Shown one piece after another: positions 1-7,322 of a stretch of 37,207 nt of DNA (position 1 is the first letter of the stretch; every line of letters starts with the position of its first letter). This DNA comes from a virus. The notes below the pieces were generated by a model. It saw nothing but the letters and a program-made list of their open reading frames with translations, had not been told where the DNA came from and did no database searches. The stretch covers positions 1 through 37,207 of IMG/VR virus record IMGVR_UViG_3300031565_000159; one strand, given 5' to 3'. The translations under genes were made by a program, and so were the position numbers.

Positions 1-134
1 AGATGAGGGGCTTCGTGCCTCCTGAGTACGATCATCAGATCAGGCACTACTTCAGGAGGGGACAGACCATGAGGATCAAGGCGCTGACGGGGTTCTCAGG
101 CCCCGGGGGATCCTTCGCCCCGCAGGGGGAGTAC
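1..134. repeat. Terminal direct repeat, left copy
   Basis: Bases 1-134 match 37074-37207 at 133 of 134 positions; the only difference is G at 127 against A at 37200. The repeat lies inside one reading frame that leaves the window on the right and re-enters here. This is what a circular contig or a terminally redundant, circularly permuted phage genome gives. The single difference may be population variation or an assembly error. Confidence 0.95.
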
Positions 135-221
135 GACGTGCCCAAGGAATCGGGCAGAGAGTGGGTGAGCTCAGGGTTGGCCGTGGAGATACGGCCCAAG
201 AAGGAGGCAAACAGTGGCTAG
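3..221 (+). CDS. C-terminal end of second glycosyltransferase-like protein, continuing from the right edge; contains a small duplicated domain
   Basis: This is the continuation of the gene that starts near 36491. The ATG at 3 is an internal methionine, because the same codons are read in frame at 37076 in the terminal repeat. The last 50 residues (from the ATG at 69) begin MRIKALTGFSGP and form a small domain closely related to the next protein (about 22 of 37 positions identical by eye). AGGAGGGG sits 9 bases before the ATG at 69, so that domain could also be made separately by internal initiation. Either the transferase carries this domain as a fused tail, or a stop codon between two genes has been lost. 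The function of the small domain is unknown. Confidence 0.7.
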   Translation: MRGFVPPEYDHQIRHYFRRGQTMRIKALTGFSGPGGSFAPQGEYDVPKESGREWVSSGLAVEIRPKKEANSG

Positions 222-417
222 GAAGAAGGGTAAGAAAGCGAAGCAAGCGCCGATCGTTATGATCAAGATCAAGGCGCTGACCAGCTTTTCGGGGCCGCAC
301 GGCTCGTTCGCTCGTGACAACGAGTACGACGTGCCCCAGGAGCTGGGCCAGTCGTGGATCGACTGCGGCTTCGCAGAGAAGGCAGGAGATGACCTGTTCG
401 AGGAAGAGGAATCCTAA
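214..417 (+). CDS. Small conserved protein, paralogue of the preceding C-terminal domain
   Basis: 67 residues, GTG start preceded by AAGGAGG at 201-207. The first 15 residues are very basic (MARKKGKKAK). The core from residue 16 (IKIKALTSFSGP, then EYDVP and a GF near the end) repeats the domain encoded at 69-221, and the acidic tail ends EEEES. The start overlaps the previous stop by 8 bases, and its own stop overlaps the next ATG (TAATG). Its place between capsid-modifying genes and the head-tail connector suggests a small virion or neck-associated protein, but no function can be assigned from sequence. Confidence 0.75.
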   Translation: MARKKGKKAKQAPIVMIKIKALTSFSGPHGSFARDNEYDVPQELGQSWIDCGFAEKAGDDLFEEEES

Positions 418-998
418 TGGCCGACTACTGCGTGCTGGCCGATGTCAAGGCCCGGCTGGACATCGGGGCTGACTACGACGCCTGGCTGGCCGGGGTGATC
501 ACGGCTGTGAGCAGGTTCATGGACCGCTACTGTCTACGATCCTTCGCGGCCGCTGCGGAGGACACGAAGTACTTCGACGGCAACGGCGCAACCTCGTTGA
601 TTGTGCCGGACCTCCAGACGGTAAGCGAGTTGATCGTGGAGGACGACACCTGGGCGGCCACCGACTACATCCTGTACCCGTTGAATGACAGCCCGAAGAT
701 GAAGATCGTGGTGGACCCAGACGGGGACTACAGCGTCTTCACCTCGGGACGCTCGAACGTGGAGATCACCGGGGACTGGGGGTATGCAGCCGCTACGCCG
801 GCGGCCACCAACGACCTGGCCGACCTATGGGACGCTTGCGTGGAGCTGACGATCAGGGTGTTCAAGGCAGCGGAGCAGGCGTATCAGGATGCCAGCGCGG
901 CGCCGGAGCTGGGGCAGTTGTTCTACAAGAAGGCCATGACCCCATACATCGCCGAGGTGCTGAACAAGCACAAACGGCGCTTCCACGCTCTCAACTGA
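417..998 (+). CDS. Head-tail connector (adaptor) protein, HK97 gp6/SPP1 gp15-like
   Basis: 193 residues. The N-terminus (YCVLADVKARL, then SRFMDRYC) has the pattern of phage head-tail adaptors, in which a helical bundle docks under the portal ring. The tail end is helical and basic (LNKHKRRFHALN). Length is about twice the smallest gp6 proteins, and the middle part (about residues 55-130) looks beta-rich. It lies after the capsid genes and before the tail-terminator and tail-tube genes, the usual place for this protein. The family call rests on the N-terminal pattern and on order; a different neck protein cannot be excluded. Confidence 0.65.
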   Translation: MADYCVLADVKARLDIGADYDAWLAGVITAVSRFMDRYCLRSFAAAAEDTKYFDGNGATSLIVPDLQTVSELIVEDDTWAATDYILYPLNDSPKMKIVVDPDGDYSVFTSGRSNVEITGDWGYAAATPAATNDLADLWDACVELTIRVFKAAEQAYQDASAAPELGQLFYKKAMTPYIAEVLNKHKRRFHALN

Positions 999-1005
999 GG
1001 TGATG

Positions 1006-1407
1006 ATGGACCTGGACAACGTGATGGCTGCGGTGGTGACCATCGAGGAGGGCGTGAGCGGGATCAAAAAGGTTTTCTCGTCTCCTCCGGAGAGCGTGAA
1101 TACGTTCCCCTCCATCATCAACGTGGAGAAGACGATGGGGAACGACCTGCGGGCGGCGCCGGACGTGTTCCAGCAGGAATACCTGATCAATGTGCTGGTG
1201 CTGGCGAAGCGGGGGGACCTGCCGACGGCGGTGGATGGGCTGAGGGACTACCCGAGGCTGCTGGCCACGGCCTTCGCTGCGGATCACAGCCTGGGAGGCG
1301 AGTGTCTGACCTGCCTGTTTCAGGGGGGATCTCTGAGCAGGATCGAATGGAATAACACACCATACATCGGCTGGGAATGTAGCCTGAGGGTGATAGACGT
1401 GAGGTGA
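1006..1407 (+). CDS. Putative tail terminator / tail completion protein
   Basis: About 133 residues. GAGGTGAT at 997-1004 is a full complement to the 16S rRNA tail and favours the ATG at 1006 over the ATG at 1003 or the GTG at 1000. The protein has no signal or membrane segment and looks like an alpha/beta fold ending in a regular strand pattern (GWECSLRVIDV), as in tail terminators that cap the tube and join it to the head. Support is mainly positional: it lies between the connector and the tail tube gene. It could instead be a head-closure protein. Confidence 0.5.
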   Translation: MDLDNVMAAVVTIEEGVSGIKKVFSSPPESVNTFPSIINVEKTMGNDLRAAPDVFQQEYLINVLVLAKRGDLPTAVDGLRDYPRLLATAFAADHSLGGECLTCLFQGGSLSRIEWNNTPYIGWECSLRVIDVR

Positions 1408-1408
1408 T

Positions 1409-1437
1409 CCTTCGCTGTGCTGACGGCACAGCGAAGG
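1409..1437 (+). other. Perfect 12-bp stem-loop between tail genes
   Basis: CCTTCGCTGTGC (1409-1420) pairs exactly with GCACAGCGAAGG (1426-1437) around a 5-base loop (TGACG). It begins two bases after the upstream stop codon and ends 14 bases before the next start codon, just ahead of its ribosome-binding site. There is no run of T after it, so it is not an ordinary intrinsic terminator. An RNA-processing, mRNA-stability or translational-coupling element is more likely. Confidence 0.75.
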
Positions 1438-1451
1438 ACAAGGGAGGCATC

Positions 1452-1658
1452 ATGGCCAATGTGAAGTTCTACAATGAGGAGATCGAGGAGGGGACCGTTT
1501 CCATCGGCTACGGAGTGTTCCCGGTCAAGGGGCACGTGCTGGAGATCCCGGAGGAAACAGCCGCAGGCTGGGACCCGGGACCGCTGTGGAAGCCGTACCA
1601 GCCGAGGAAACACAGCAAACGACAGGAGGTGACGTCCGATGACAGTAAGACCGAGTAG
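1452..1658 (+). CDS. Small tail-region protein, unknown function
   Basis: 68 residues from the ATG at 1452, which has AGGGAGG at 1441-1447. The frame is open back to a GTG at 1404, but that start would place the 12-bp hairpin inside the gene and has a poorer ribosome site. The protein (MANVKFYNEE, then GYGVFPVKGH) looks like a short beta-rich domain followed by a charged tail rich in K, S, D and E. It overlaps the tail-tube gene start by 20 bases, so the two are probably translationally coupled. The short length and layout loosely recall the small duplicated proteins at 69-417, but similarity is too weak to claim homology. Confidence 0.6.
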   Translation: MANVKFYNEEIEEGTVSIGYGVFPVKGHVLEIPEETAAGWDPGPLWKPYQPRKHSKRQEVTSDDSKTE

Positions 1659-2631
1659 GCTGGGTTACGCACGGTTGGCCAAAGATGGGAGCTGGGGCGT
1701 AATAGCAGAAACGCCGGTCTGGTTCTATTGGCCGACCACGACCAGGGGGCTGAAGTACGAGCTGGCCAAGATGAGTCCAGAGGGCGCGGTGGGAGATTTG
1801 GACCTGGACCAGCAGTCTCTCCTTGGCCGGCAGCATGGCGAGGGCCGGCTGGAGGGGGACCTGTACGCGGATCCGCTGGGCTTGCTGCTCTTGGCGGCGA
1901 TCGGCTCAGAGACTCCGACGGCTGGGGTGGCCGAGGCGCTCACGTACAAGAAGCACACCTATACCTGGGCTGACACGCCTCCGAGCCTGACCATCGAGGA
2001 GTACAAGGGCTTGTACACGGGATCGGCGACGAACGTGGAGCAGTTCCTGGGCATGGGGGTGCAGACTCTGACGCTGGGCTGGGCGCCGGCAGAGGATGAG
2101 TCGATCCTCAGCGTGGGCGCAGCGCTGATCGGGAAGGCGCCGGGGAAGGCGGCCACGGAGGCCTTCACGAAGCCGAGTTACCGGCCTCTCCCCGGCTGGA
2201 AGGGGGAATGCGACCTGGGCGGCGCGGACTTCGAGTGCATCGTCGATTTCGAGTTGAACATCGAGACGGGATGCGTGCTGACCAAGTCTGGCGCCGGCAG
2301 CCAGGATCCACAGGGCATCCTGTTCGGCGGGCGATCGGTGAGGGGCAGCGCGACGTTCCTCTTCGAGGACGACGACGAATACGATGACTGGGTCGCGGAC
2401 ACGACCAGGGAGTGGATCATCGATCTGCAGGGCGTGGACATCGTGGAGACAGTGGCCGAGACGCCGTACTACGAGCGGTTGGTGATCACGCTGTCGGACG
2501 TGAACATCCTGGACCACGAGCCGGACGACTCCGGCGATTTCGTGGTGGCCAAGGTGGATTGGAGGTCGCAGGACGATACGACGAACGGGATCGGGCTGTT
2601 CGAGCTGTACAACGCTGTGGCGAGCTACTAG
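1639..2631 (+). CDS. Major tail tube protein
   Basis: 330 residues, preceded by GACAGGAGGTG. It is acidic, beta-rich and free of membrane segments, with the alternating pattern of tail tube proteins that polymerise around the tape measure. Regions such as RSVRGSATFLFEDDDEYDDW and the C-terminal DVNILDHEPDDSG fit the long beta-sandwich with an insertion typical of large siphovirus tube subunits. It precedes the chaperone pair and the tape measure, which is nearly invariant for tube genes. No catalytic motif is present. The identification combines length, order and composition rather than a single signature. Confidence 0.75.
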   Translation: MTVRPSRLGYARLAKDGSWGVIAETPVWFYWPTTTRGLKYELAKMSPEGAVGDLDLDQQSLLGRQHGEGRLEGDLYADPLGLLLLAAIGSETPTAGVAEALTYKKHTYTWADTPPSLTIEEYKGLYTGSATNVEQFLGMGVQTLTLGWAPAEDESILSVGAALIGKAPGKAATEAFTKPSYRPLPGWKGECDLGGADFECIVDFELNIETGCVLTKSGAGSQDPQGILFGGRSVRGSATFLFEDDDEYDDWVADTTREWIIDLQGVDIVETVAETPYYERLVITLSDVNILDHEPDDSGDFVVAKVDWRSQDDTTNGIGLFELYNAVASY

Positions 2632-2637
2632 TCAATC

Positions 2638-2673
2638 ACCCCTCACCCCAACCCTCTCCCACAAGTGGAGAGG
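2638..2673. repeat. REP-like hairpin, copy A
   Basis: The intergenic sequence CCCCTCACCCCAACCCTCTC continues into a hairpin made of CCTCTCC, CACAAGT and GGAGAGG. Three related copies occur at about 3397-3443, 5760-5819 and 15206-15270, all reading the same way on the + strand. Elements of this type are common between genes in many GC-rich bacteria. Confidence 0.8.
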
Positions 2674-2716
2674 AAGATAAGGGTATGGGAGGGGGAATGC
2701 GCGACAGGAGGAGAAG

Positions 2717-3190
2717 ATGAAGGCGAAGCCGCGGCGAATCGAGCTGGCGGAGTTCGGGATCCCGGGTCTGGAGTGCGAGGGCGAGTGGGTGGAGGTCTTG
2801 CCCAGGACCGCACTCCTGGCCACGGTTGACGAACAGTTCACCGAGTACCAGAGGACGATCAACCGGCTCCAGAGGCAGATGCTGAAGGAGACGGGCGAGG
2901 ATGAGGCGGCGGGGATCCGGGCGGAGCTGGAGGAGGCCTCGGAGCGGTTCGTCGATTTCGTGCTCGAGCAGCAGGTGGTGTCCTGGAATCTCAGTGATGC
3001 GGAAGGCAGCGCTGTGCCTTTGCCCGGGCAGGGCCGGGAATGGAGGGAGCTACTGCCCACAGGGGTGCAACTGAAGCTCTTCGAGTTCCTGAGCGACCTG
3101 ATGTGGGGGGACGAAGAGGTTCAATCCCATGGGAAGGGAGAGGTCCAGGAGGAGAGCCGCGCAAAAAAAGGCGGGAGAAAAAAGCGCTGA
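2717..3190 (+). CDS. Tail assembly chaperone, unshifted product (lambda gpG-like)
   Basis: 157 residues, ATG at 2717 with AGGAGGAG at 2706-2713. Between the tail tube and tape measure, phages encode a chaperone that coats the tape measure during tail assembly. The product is charged and helical in its centre (residues about 35-85), has no membrane segment, and ends in a basic tail AKKGGRKKR. That tail is encoded by two runs of A that form slippery heptamers (see the shifted product). The family assignment rests on position, size and the frameshift site, since these chaperones diverge fast. Confidence 0.8.
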   Translation: MKAKPRRIELAEFGIPGLECEGEWVEVLPRTALLATVDEQFTEYQRTINRLQRQMLKETGEDEAAGIRAELEEASERFVDFVLEQQVVSWNLSDAEGSAVPLPGQGREWRELLPTGVQLKLFEFLSDLMWGDEEVQSHGKGEVQEESRAKKGGRKKR

Positions 3191-3393
3191 TCAGGGCCAT
3201 GCGAGGGAAGGGGGGAAGCGCTCCCTTCAAGGTCATGGCCTTCCGTCTAGCTGAGGGGGACCTGACGCGCTACATAGAGATCATGGAGGGAGCGACCCTG
3301 GGCCGGGTGCTGGAGTTCGTGGAGATGGCGAGCCTGGAGACGACGTTGGGGCCCAGGGGGAAGAGGAAGAAGGGTTTACCGCGCGCTCGGTAA
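2717..3393 (+). CDS. Tail assembly chaperone, -1 frameshifted product (lambda gpGT-like)
   Basis: Two slippery heptamers occur in the correct register near the 3' end of the upstream frame: A AAA AAA at 3163-3169 and A AAA AAG at 3178-3184, the latter just before the TGA at 3188. A -1 shift moves ribosomes into a frame that stays open to the TAA at 3391. It adds about 69 residues, including KVMAFRLAEGDLTRYIEIME. The added sequence has no plausible start of its own. GGGA/TCCC and AGCGCT pairings downstream could form the stimulatory structure. This is the known logic of the lambda G/T pair, and a G:GT ratio set by slippage is expected. Confidence 0.8.
3163..3184 (+). promoter_or_regulatory. 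Programmed -1 ribosomal frameshift site (two candidate heptamers)
   Basis: A AAA AAA (3163-3169) and A AAA AAG (3178-3184) both sit in the zero frame as X XXY YYZ. The second is the most efficient bacterial slippery type and lies one codon before the zero-frame stop. Either or both may be used. Confidence 0.75.
3377..3392 (-). promoter_or_regulatory. Dispersed 16-bp palindrome, copy 1
   Basis: TACCGCGCGCTCGGTA on the + strand is the reverse complement of copies 3 and 4. It overlaps the stop codon of the frameshifted chaperone and extends by one more base pair on each side. See the copies at 15288, 25255 and 36345. Confidence 0.7.
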
Positions 3394-3396
3394 GAT

Positions 3397-3443
3397 CCCT
3401 CACCTACCACTCACCCCAGCCCTCTCCCACAAGGGGAGAGGGG
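3397..3443. repeat. REP-like hairpin, copy B
   Basis: CCCTCTCCC and GGGGAGAGGG form a hairpin with an ACAA loop, preceded by the same C-rich lead (CACTCACCCCAGC) as the other copies. It fills the gap between the chaperone and tape measure genes, immediately after the palindrome at 3377. Confidence 0.8.
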
Positions 3444-3480
3444 GGTTACAGGAGGGGAGAGGGGACCGTAGGAGCAGGAG

Positions 3481-5409
3481 ATGGCGACAGCAGTAGCTGA
3501 ACTGGCGATCAAGATGACGGTGGAGGACGACTCCCAGGCGGGGTTCTCCTCCGTGTCGCGGTCGGTGCAGCGACTGAAGAGCAGCGCCAGCAGCCAGCTG
3601 AGCAGCATCGGACAGGCGGCGACGAGGGTGGGAGCGACCCTGCGAGAAGGGATCAGCAACGGGGCTACGTTCGCGCTGGGTGCGATCGGGGCGATGGCCC
3701 GCGGGATGGGCACGGCGATCAGAGGCGTGATCAACACCGTGTTCTCCCTCAAGACTGCTCTCATTGGACTGGCTACCGGAGCGGCGCTGAAGATGGGCTG
3801 GGACTGGCTGATCGATCCCAACATCCAGCTCGAGAACATGCGAATGACGATCGAGACGCTGGTGGGGGACGCAGAGGCCGCCGGCAAGGCCATCGACTTC
3901 ATCATGAAGGAGGCGCTGCGGCCGGGATTCAAGCCGCAAGAGGTCTACGCAGCGGGGCAGATGCTGGTGCCCTTCGCCAAGGACGCGGAGGGGCGGTTCA
4001 ACCAGGAGATGTTCGAGCAGATGATGAAGACGGCTCAGGTGCTGAAGGCGTCCACGCCAGGCAAGACGCTGGAAGATGCGGCATACGCGCTGAGAGAGGC
4101 GATGTCGGGGGACTGGATCAGCCTTCAGGACCGTTTCAACATCCCTCGCTCCACGATCAACAAGCTGAAGGAAGCCTATGGGGTTGCTCAGGGAGGTTCC
4201 AAGGCCACGGCGGAATCGGTGGAGGATTTGAGGCTGAAGCAGCGTGACCTGCTCTGGGAGATAGAGGAGCTGAGTCTGGCCATGCAGGAGGGCGAGAGAG
4301 TGCAGCTCGGCCGGGTGACATCGGTGACGAAACAGGCGGCGGCCGATCTGAAGCAGCAGCACCGGATGGTGCAGCTCCGGGAGCAACTGGAGAAGGTCAA
4401 CGGGGAACTGGCGGCAGAGGAGGCAGCCTTTGCCGATACTGGGGATAGCGCATCGGAGATGGAGACCAACCTCAGCATCGTCAACGACGCGCTGGATGAG
4501 ATGGGGTATGGGTTCGACCTGGTGGACAAACAGGCAGCCACGACCTCGGGAACGATCGATACTCTGAAAGGGCGCTTCGGCGAACTGATGAGGATCATGG
4601 GAGAGGAAGCGAAGATCAAGATCTCCGAGTCTTTGAATGCTCTGTCGGTATGGGTGGCGGAGCACTGGGACGAGCTGGAGAGCTTCGCCCGACTGGTGGG
4701 AGAGAAGATCGCCACGGGTATCGAGACCATGGCGACCTGGATCGCCACCATCGACTGGGAGGGCGTGGGAAGCTCCCTGAAATCGTGGGGTGAGGGGTTC
4801 GCTGGGGTAGCGACGTTCCTGGGCGAGGTGTTGAGGATCATCAATACCTGGCCGTCCTGGGCGAAGAGCCTGCTGATCGGTGGGGCCCTGGCGCAGGTGA
4901 CGACGGGGCTACCGGGGAACATCTTGAAAGCGGCTGCTTTCACAGCGAAGACGATGTATGTGACATCGGCGGTGACCAACGTGGGCGGTGCAGGCGCAGG
5001 TGGCGCTGGTGGCGTTGGTAAGGTGGGAACGGCCGCCGCGGGGGCGGGATTGGGTCCTGTAGCTTTGATGGTGGCAGGCGCAGCAGCGATGGCAGCCCTG
5101 GCCTATGCGGGTGTGCAGAACTGGCAGACACAGTGGGCAGGCCTTAGTCCTGAAGAGAGATTGGCCAAGAGTGAGGAGCAGGCAAGGCGTGGCCTGGGTG
5201 GTGGCAGGTGGAGGACGGAGGGACTGAAGGATTGGCAGCGCCAGCCCGAGAATGTGAACATCACGGTGGAGCCAGCCAACAACACCTTCCAGTTCGACGG
5301 AACACTATCGTCCACGGAAGAGGCCCGGCTGATGGGGGAATGGGCTGATGCGTTTGATAAGAGCTACGACAACCTGGCTAGGAAGGTCGGGGCGCGGTAC
5401 AAGCGATGA
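3481..5409 (+). CDS. Tape measure protein
   Basis: 642 residues, short for the family and predicting a tail of roughly 95-100 nm if the usual 1.5 angstrom per residue holds. The N-terminal 60 residues are amphipathic, followed by Ala/Gly-rich hydrophobic segments (residues about 68-105). A conserved block follows, with a LENMRMTIETLVGDAEAAGK stretch and a GFKPQEVYAAGQ stretch. A coiled-coil region is at about 240-320. A second hydrophobic Gly/Ala-rich zone (about 500-550) includes GGAGAGGAGGVGKVG. These hydrophobic parts are the usual candidates for membrane insertion during DNA ejection. It follows the chaperone pair, as expected. Confidence 0.9.
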   Translation: MATAVAELAIKMTVEDDSQAGFSSVSRSVQRLKSSASSQLSSIGQAATRVGATLREGISNGATFALGAIGAMARGMGTAIRGVINTVFSLKTALIGLATGAALKMGWDWLIDPNIQLENMRMTIETLVGDAEAAGKAIDFIMKEALRPGFKPQEVYAAGQMLVPFAKDAEGRFNQEMFEQMMKTAQVLKASTPGKTLEDAAYALREAMSGDWISLQDRFNIPRSTINKLKEAYGVAQGGSKATAESVEDLRLKQRDLLWEIEELSLAMQEGERVQLGRVTSVTKQAAADLKQQHRMVQLREQLEKVNGELAAEEAAFADTGDSASEMETNLSIVNDALDEMGYGFDLVDKQAATTSGTIDTLKGRFGELMRIMGEEAKIKISESLNALSVWVAEHWDELESFARLVGEKIATGIETMATWIATIDWEGVGSSLKSWGEGFAGVATFLGEVLRIINTWPSWAKSLLIGGALAQVTTGLPGNILKAAAFTAKTMYVTSAVTNVGGAGAGGAGGVGKVGTAAAGAGLGPVALMVAGAAAMAALAYAGVQNWQTQWAGLSPEERLAKSEEQARRGLGGGRWRTEGLKDWQRQPENVNITVEPANNTFQFDGTLSSTEEARLMGEWADAFDKSYDNLARKVGARYKR

Positions 5410-5756
5410 GTAAGTTCGAGTTCAACGGCAGCTTCTCGAGCCTCCCGGATCCCCAGGAGTACCGGCCGGAGCCCCTGGAAGACGTGGGGAGGGCGGCGAC
5501 CGGGAAACCCATCCAGCAAGGGTATGAGGAAGGGACGTGCTACTGGGAGGTGATCTCGCAGGCGGCTTGGGCGGAGCTCTGGAACCGGTACTATGCGGCG
5601 AAGAATGCGGCTCAGAGTGCGAAGATCCCTCCGAAGACGACGGGCTCTATGGGGACCTACCGATCGGTGACCTGTTGGGGTCACGAGCCACAGGTGGAGC
5701 GGCAGGAGACGATGCTGGTGTATGGGGTGACGTTTCACCTGAGCAAGATTCAGTAA
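5406..5756 (+). CDS. Small tail protein after the tape measure (possible distal tail component)
   Basis: 116 residues. Its ATG overlaps the tape-measure stop (ATGA), implying coupled translation. It begins MSKFEFNGSF and has Trp/Tyr-rich patches (CYWEVISQAAW, ELWNRYYAAKN) and a C-terminal strand ending GVTFHLSKIQ. Position between tape measure and the large hub-like protein suggests a distal tail or tail-tip part. It is shorter than typical distal tail (Dit) proteins, so this is only positional inference. Confidence 0.6.
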   Translation: MSKFEFNGSFSSLPDPQEYRPEPLEDVGRAATGKPIQQGYEEGTCYWEVISQAAWAELWNRYYAAKNAAQSAKIPPKTTGSMGTYRSVTCWGHEPQVERQETMLVYGVTFHLSKIQ

Positions 5757-5759
5757 TGC

Positions 5760-5819
5760 TCCTCACCCCAACCCTCCTTCGACAGGCTCAGGACAGGTCT
5801 CCCACGAGGGGAGAGGGGG
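5760..5819. repeat. REP-like element, copy C, interrupted by a second repeat type
   Basis: CCTCACCCCAACCCTCC starts like copies A and B, then is interrupted by CTTCGACAGGCTCAGGACAG before resuming with TCTCCCACGAGGGGAGAGGG. The inserted motif resembles another dispersed intergenic repeat found in many bacteria. Sequence similarity to either repeat class outside this window could not be searched. Confidence 0.6.
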
Positions 5820-5839
5820 ATGCTGAGGATGGACGATAG

Positions 5840-7321
5840 ATGCCACTGACGTCGGGACAGGAAGAGAAACTGCGGACCAGCCCCCAGAGAATGGAGGTGC
5901 GGTTTGCCTGTTTCCCACAGTTTGGTTTCTTTGCGACTGAAGACGATGGCGGCCCGCTCACCTTTCCTCCGATGGTGCGAATCTGCCCTCGGTACTCCAC
6001 GGTCATCGCCGGCGAGAGCATCGACCTCTATGGGGGGGATTCCTACGATCGCGGCGGCGGCGGGGTGAGCACATGGGCCTGGACCGTGGACGAGGGGTAT
6101 GGGGTCACACTGGACAATGCCAATACCGCTACGGTGACGGTGAACACCTCTGAGGCGTCGGCGGGGTTCGCGGTTCCCCTTACGCTCACTGTGACCGGGG
6201 TAGGTGGGAGCAATTATAGCTATGCCTTCGTGAAGGTGTACGCGAGCGGAAGCTCAGGATTCGATGGCGTGGGCGAGATCAAGAGCTGGCGCGCCTCGGC
6301 CGAGCAGGGCGGCACGGAGGTGGTACTGGAGTGCACCAAAGGTTTCGAACAGACTCCGGGCGTTCCGGAGCTCGCACTCCATAGGGGCATGCTGATCTGG
6401 GCTGAGGACTACTGGGATGGAACGAAGGACACCTTTGGAGGCTACAAATACCCGCAAGGGCTTTTCTACGGCTACGTGAAGGAAAGGCATTTCAAACAGG
6501 ACGGCGATAGGGACATTGCGACCTACACGCTGGAGAGTCCTAGTCTATTTCTCAGGGGGGAGGTGCAGAACACGAGCTGGGCCGAGAGTGCGGCGACGGG
6601 CGTACATTCGGTGGCGGACTTTCGGCCCATCGATGCGCTGTGGCACCTGTTACAGACACACACGAACTTCTGCCAGTACCATGGCGTGGTGTTGTGGTAC
6701 GACCAGAACACGATCTCGAATCTCCAGATCGACAGGGCGGATATGTGGACCATCATCGAGGACGTGGCGGAGAGGACGTTTGGGATAGCTTTCTGCGATA
6801 GGTACGGTGAGCTGAAGGTGGTGCCGCACCAAGTGATCCGGGGGCAGGAATGGTGGGGGACACCGGACCCGATCATGGATTTCGACGAAGGGATGTGCTT
6901 GGAGGTGGAAGTATACCAGCCGCCCGATGACCAATTCCTCAGATACGTTGAATTGTGGGCGCTGACGTCTGACCTGACGGAGATCATGGGCTCCGACGGC
7001 AACAAGGCCTGGGGAGGTCGCTGGCTGACGATCAAAGGATTGATCTGCGACAGCGCGACCACATTGGCTACTTGGGCGGCGAAGGTGAGGGCCTGGAAGA
7101 CCGCTAACTGGGAGTTGACGCTGAAATGCCCGTTGAACCACGTGCTGGACCTGCACGAGCCGGTGACAGTGGATTGTTGGGTCTCCCCTACCCTTTGGCA
7201 CGAGTTTGAGTGGCTTGACAATCGATGCTGGGCAGTGAAGTCGCTGGAGTTCCGGCCCGAGATCGGAACCGGCAAGTGGATGACGAAATACCAGCTATAC
7301 AATACAGGACGTCTTATCTAG
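5840..7321 (+). CDS. Tail hub/baseplate-like protein with an inserted PKD-like domain
   Basis: 493 residues. Residues about 50-135 look like an Ig/PKD-type beta-sandwich (AGESIDLYGGDSYDRGGGG, then WAWTVDEG, then LTLTVTGVGG), a carbohydrate- or protein-binding fold. The remainder has the look of tail hub proteins, including EDVAERTFGIAFCDRYGEL followed by KVVPHQVI, as in gpD/gp27-like proteins where a helix leads into a 'state the constants' strand. It lies between the small tail protein and the fibre. The hub role is inferred; the PKD-like domain may contact the host surface. Confidence 0.6.
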   Translation: MPLTSGQEEKLRTSPQRMEVRFACFPQFGFFATEDDGGPLTFPPMVRICPRYSTVIAGESIDLYGGDSYDRGGGGVSTWAWTVDEGYGVTLDNANTATVTVNTSEASAGFAVPLTLTVTGVGGSNYSYAFVKVYASGSSGFDGVGEIKSWRASAEQGGTEVVLECTKGFEQTPGVPELALHRGMLIWAEDYWDGTKDTFGGYKYPQGLFYGYVKERHFKQDGDRDIATYTLESPSLFLRGEVQNTSWAESAATGVHSVADFRPIDALWHLLQTHTNFCQYHGVVLWYDQNTISNLQIDRADMWTIIEDVAERTFGIAFCDRYGELKVVPHQVIRGQEWWGTPDPIMDFDEGMCLEVEVYQPPDDQFLRYVELWALTSDLTEIMGSDGNKAWGGRWLTIKGLICDSATTLATWAAKVRAWKTANWELTLKCPLNHVLDLHEPVTVDCWVSPTLWHEFEWLDNRCWAVKSLEFRPEIGTGKWMTKYQLYNTGRLI

Positions 7322-7322
7322 G

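Noticed and set aside
3400-4665. 421-residue minus-strand frame opposite the tape measure
   Set aside because: Composition is typical of a reverse-strand shadow and it starts inside a REP hairpin.
5660-5672. ACCGATCGGT palindrome considered as a fifth copy of the 16-mer site
   Set aside because: It lacks the GCGC centre and the 16-base spacing; only the ACCG half matches.
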